The translations under genes and the position numbers were made by a program. This document shows, piece by piece, positions 62,036 to 64,000 of a stretch of 64,000 nt of DNA. The DNA is from RGIG2134 sp964461115 (GTDB lineage Bacteria; Cyanobacteriota; Vampirovibrionia; Gastranaerophilales; Gastranaerophilaceae): NCBI GenBank assembly GCA_964461115.1, contig CAYWSX010000010.1, positions 1 to 64,000 on the forward strand. Direction: 5' to 3'. The stretch's first letter is position 1; the number at the start of each line of letters is the position of its first letter. The notes under the pieces are model-generated. The model saw nothing but the letters and a program-made list of their open reading frames with translations. It did no database searches and had not been told where the DNA came from.

Positions 62036-62774
62036 TTTTTAACGCCTTTTTGATTTTTGTCTTGTAAAAATCTGTAATCTCTACCATAGCGTGCATTGTA
62101 AGGGCTAAGATGTCAACTTCATCCTGCCATTTTCTGTATCCGCAGCCTTTGGGAAAAATTACCAGGGGATTGTTGGGGAAATCCCGACAAATGTCAGGTC
62201 GGTTTTCATAATCCGTGCAAAGATTGTCCTCTCCGAGCTTTGGGCAATAGTAAAAATGTATTCCGCTGTCATTTTTGTATTTTTCTTTAAGAAGGTCAAA
62301 AAATTCAGGATAAAATTTTCTGGCGTCCTCTTTGTTTTCGTAAGGAACGAAAACAGATACAAACTGCTGTGAGAAAATGTCTCCGTCTTTGGCTCGCATT
62401 TTTAGTTCTTCATATGAAAATTCGCTGGAGGCTAGCCTGCAGCATGCGGCACATTTTTCACAATGATAATTTTCCTTTAGCGAGTTTATTTCCTCAATTT
62501 TTGAGTATATACTTTGGGCTATTTCGTTTTCTAATTTTGTAAGGCAATTTTCTTGCCAAAAGCGGTAAATACATTCTTGTGGCAGCGTTTTGGTAGGATT
62601 TTCAGGAAAATGAGCGCAATTTTCGGTGCATATGCTACATTTTTTACAGGATAGAAGCCGTTTTTGGGCATTGAACCTTTCGAGAAATGCTTCATTTATC
62701 TTTACAAATATTTCTCGATATATTCTTTTTTTCTTTTCTTCATTTTGGATTAGATTTTCAGATTTTATGCTCAT
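62028..62774 (-). CDS. YkgJ-like cysteine-cluster protein with extra N-terminal Cys
   Basis: 248 residues. A first Cys group 'CKKCSICTENC' (about 43-53) precedes the family signature 'CEKCAACCRL' (about 104-113) and 'CPKLGEDNLCTDYENRPDICRDFPN'. The extra group suggests a second metal or iron-sulfur site compared with the paralogue at 26697. Function of the family is not established. It overlaps mutS2 at its 3' end by eight bases. Confidence 0.75.
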   Translation of the reverse strand: MSIKSENLIQNEEKKKRIYREIFVKINEAFLERFNAQKRLLSCKKCSICTENCAHFPENPTKTLPQECIYRFWQENCLTKLENEIAQSIYSKIEEINSLKENYHCEKCAACCRLASSEFSYEELKMRAKDGDIFSQQFVSVFVPYENKEDARKFYPEFFDLLKEKYKNDSGIHFYYCPKLGEDNLCTDYENRPDICRDFPNNPLVIFPKGCGYRKWQDEVDILALTMHAMVEITDFYKTKIKKALKTN

Positions 62775-62907
62775 TTATGCCTTATAAAAAATCAAACTGT
62801 AAACAAATGTAAAAATTGTAGTATATATTAATTAAATAAAGCAATATATACTTTTATTTTTTGTTCATGTATATATAAGAGTATTAACTAATTACAGGAT
62901 ATCACAA

Positions 62908-64000
62908 ATGGGCGGAATCAAAGAACAAATCATTCAAAAGCTCCAAGACCTCAAAAAAACAGGGTCAGGTTCTAATATTTCTGCTCAACAATCAGGAAAT
63001 CCAAACGCAGCAAGCATTTGGGATATGAAACCTTCTGACAGTGCTTTTTCTGTTAATAAAACTGATAAAATGGGCTTAAGAGCATATGAAATGCTCAACA
63101 ACGACCGTCAAAACGGAGGATATAACAGACTTGACATGAATAACAGCGTATTCGGAAAACGCGCTGTTGACGGTAACAAGGATGTTCTTGAAGGAATGAA
63201 TTCTTCTTCTGTTTACGGTACACAAGCATTCGAATCACAAAGCGTTAGTGCTTCTCAAGCGGCAAAAAACAGCAATGTTATGAACGGCATTTCAGAAGAC
63301 GATATGAAGCAATTCAAAGCCGGCCGTATGGTTGAAGTCACTAAAGCTATCGGGAACAAAGGTGACAGAGACCATGCAGGTGATAAAGCTGAATCTGCTG
63401 AAAAAACAACAAAGCAAGCTGAAAGCAAAGCAGTATCCGAAAATAAAAATGCAGAAACAAAAGGCGCATCTCAATCTAAGGGTGTAGCTAACAGCCTCAA
63501 AAAAGTTGATATGGGCGAAGCTGCTGCAAATAATATTTTTGCACCTGTTGAATCAAATGACGAAGACGAAAACTTCTCAACAGAAATGGCTGAAGAAGGC
63601 GGAAACGCAGTTGCAGCTCAGTCTGCTCCTCAGTCAGCGCAGAACGAACAATCTTCTCAGGGTGTAAAAGTTGAAGATACATCTTCTCAACAGCAAGAAG
63701 CAGTCGAAAAAGCTCAAAAAGAAGACGGAGACAAACAAACTAAAGAACAAGGCAAAAAAGATAACGAAGTTGAACAAATTTCTGAAAAATTTGAATCTAT
63801 AAATATGGAAAAAGACAGCGCAGCTCAACAAGTTGAACAAAGCAACTCTGAAGCAGCAAACTTGTCGGCACAAGCGGCTGCAGCTACTCAATCAGTTTCA
63901 GCTATCGACAACCAAATTTCTAATATTGATCAAAGAACTGCTCAAATTGCACAAAAAACATCTTCTGCAAGCACAATGGCGCAAGAGGCAGAATCAAAAC
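62908..64000 (+). CDS. Long Gln/Glu/Ala/Ser-rich cytoplasmic protein, truncated by the window edge
   Basis: At least 364 residues, open to the edge. ATG 62908 starts 'MGGIKEQIIQKLQDLKKTG'. There is no signal peptide. A structured N-terminal part (about 1-160) has 'WDMKPSDSAFSVNKTDKMGLRAYEMLNNDRQNGGY'-type sequence; from about 160 it becomes low-complexity and helical, with repeated 'SQ', 'AEK' and 'EQ' runs typical of a coiled-coil or disordered linker. It may be a scaffold or a secreted non-classical protein. No family recognised, and the C terminus is not visible. Confidence 0.55.
   Translation, partial: MGGIKEQIIQKLQDLKKTGSGSNISAQQSGNPNAASIWDMKPSDSAFSVNKTDKMGLRAYEMLNNDRQNGGYNRLDMNNSVFGKRAVDGNKDVLEGMNSSSVYGTQAFESQSVSASQAAKNSNVMNGISEDDMKQFKAGRMVEVTKAIGNKGDRDHAGDKAESAEKTTKQAESKAVSENKNAETKGASQSKGVANSLKKVDMGEAAANNIFAPVESNDEDENFSTEMAEEGGNAVAAQSAPQSAQNEQSSQGVKVEDTSSQQQEAVEKAQKEDGDKQTKEQGKKDNEVEQISEKFESINMEKDSAAQQVEQSNSEAANLSAQAAAATQSVSAIDNQISNIDQRTAQIAQKTSSASTMAQEAESK

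Overview
The window is AT-rich bacterial DNA from a diderm (Gram-negative-type) flagellated organism. It carries a TolC-like efflux channel, a two-partner secretion system, a GT9 heptosyltransferase-like enzyme, an MsbA-like exporter and a dTDP-rhamnose operon, together with a flgBC-fliEFGHI operon. This mix fits a gut Melainabacteria/Vampirovibrionia lineage (Gastranaerophilales, the non-photosynthetic sister group of Cyanobacteria): EF-hand proteins, NarL-type regulators, pseudopilins, and proteins with a short N-terminal 'PSFKG' or 'PSFG' box. The taxonomic call is an inference from gene content, not from a marker search.

Layout. 0.1-2.1 kb: an EF-hand gene carrying two compensating frameshifts, then two small exported proteins. 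2.2 to about 13.4 kb: an integrated element anchored in the 3' end of a tRNA-Arg(TCT) gene. It holds a large serine recombinase, a replication-like module (P-loop protein, CHC2/Toprim primase, iterons and a highly folded non-coding region), an XRE regulator with a divergent operator, two SH3b envelope proteins, and two HEPN-like genes preceded by related leader sequences. The right attachment site could not be located. 13.5-17.8 kb: scattered single genes (NTF2-like, PRTase-like, GT9, a tiny exported peptide, a hydrolase). 18.0-24.5 kb: a complete TetR-controlled ABC export operon (TetR, TolC-like, HlyD-like, double ATPase, two permeases) transcribed leftward from one promoter whose spacer is a palindrome. 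24.6-27.3 kb: a small unknown, a Cys-rich exported protein, an orphan NarL regulator and a Cys-cluster protein.

27.6-32.9 kb: a two-partner secretion pair in which the exported filamentous-haemagglutinin-like partner ends in a PilZ domain with intact c-di-GMP-binding motifs. This is the most unusual gene in the window. 32.9-41.7 kb: a cell-surface region with rfbCBDA, a glycosyltransferase, a PIG-L deacetylase, an MsbA-like exporter and a pseudopilin-tail-collar protein. Its natural start is put out of frame by a G10 tract, and a second tract (T9G11) lies upstream of the glycosyltransferase, so both look like contingency loci. 41.8-43.9 kb: groES-groEL. 44-46.1 kb: a CheR-like methyltransferase, rsmI and a STAS-like protein.

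46.4-56.5 kb: a response regulator and histidine kinase lead directly into flgB-flgC-fliE-fliF-fliG-fliH-fliI, and a second kinase converges on fliI. 56.5-62.8 kb: housekeeping genes (DUF212, polyprenyl synthase, rsgA, histidine phosphatase, mutS2, a YkgJ-like protein). A long Gln/Glu/Ala-rich protein runs off the right edge.

Several genes (1423, tetR at 24486, mutS2 at 59666) have a -10 box only 6-7 bases before the start codon and no Shine-Dalgarno sequence, which suggests leaderless transcripts. No CRISPR array, rRNA gene or intact insertion sequence was seen.
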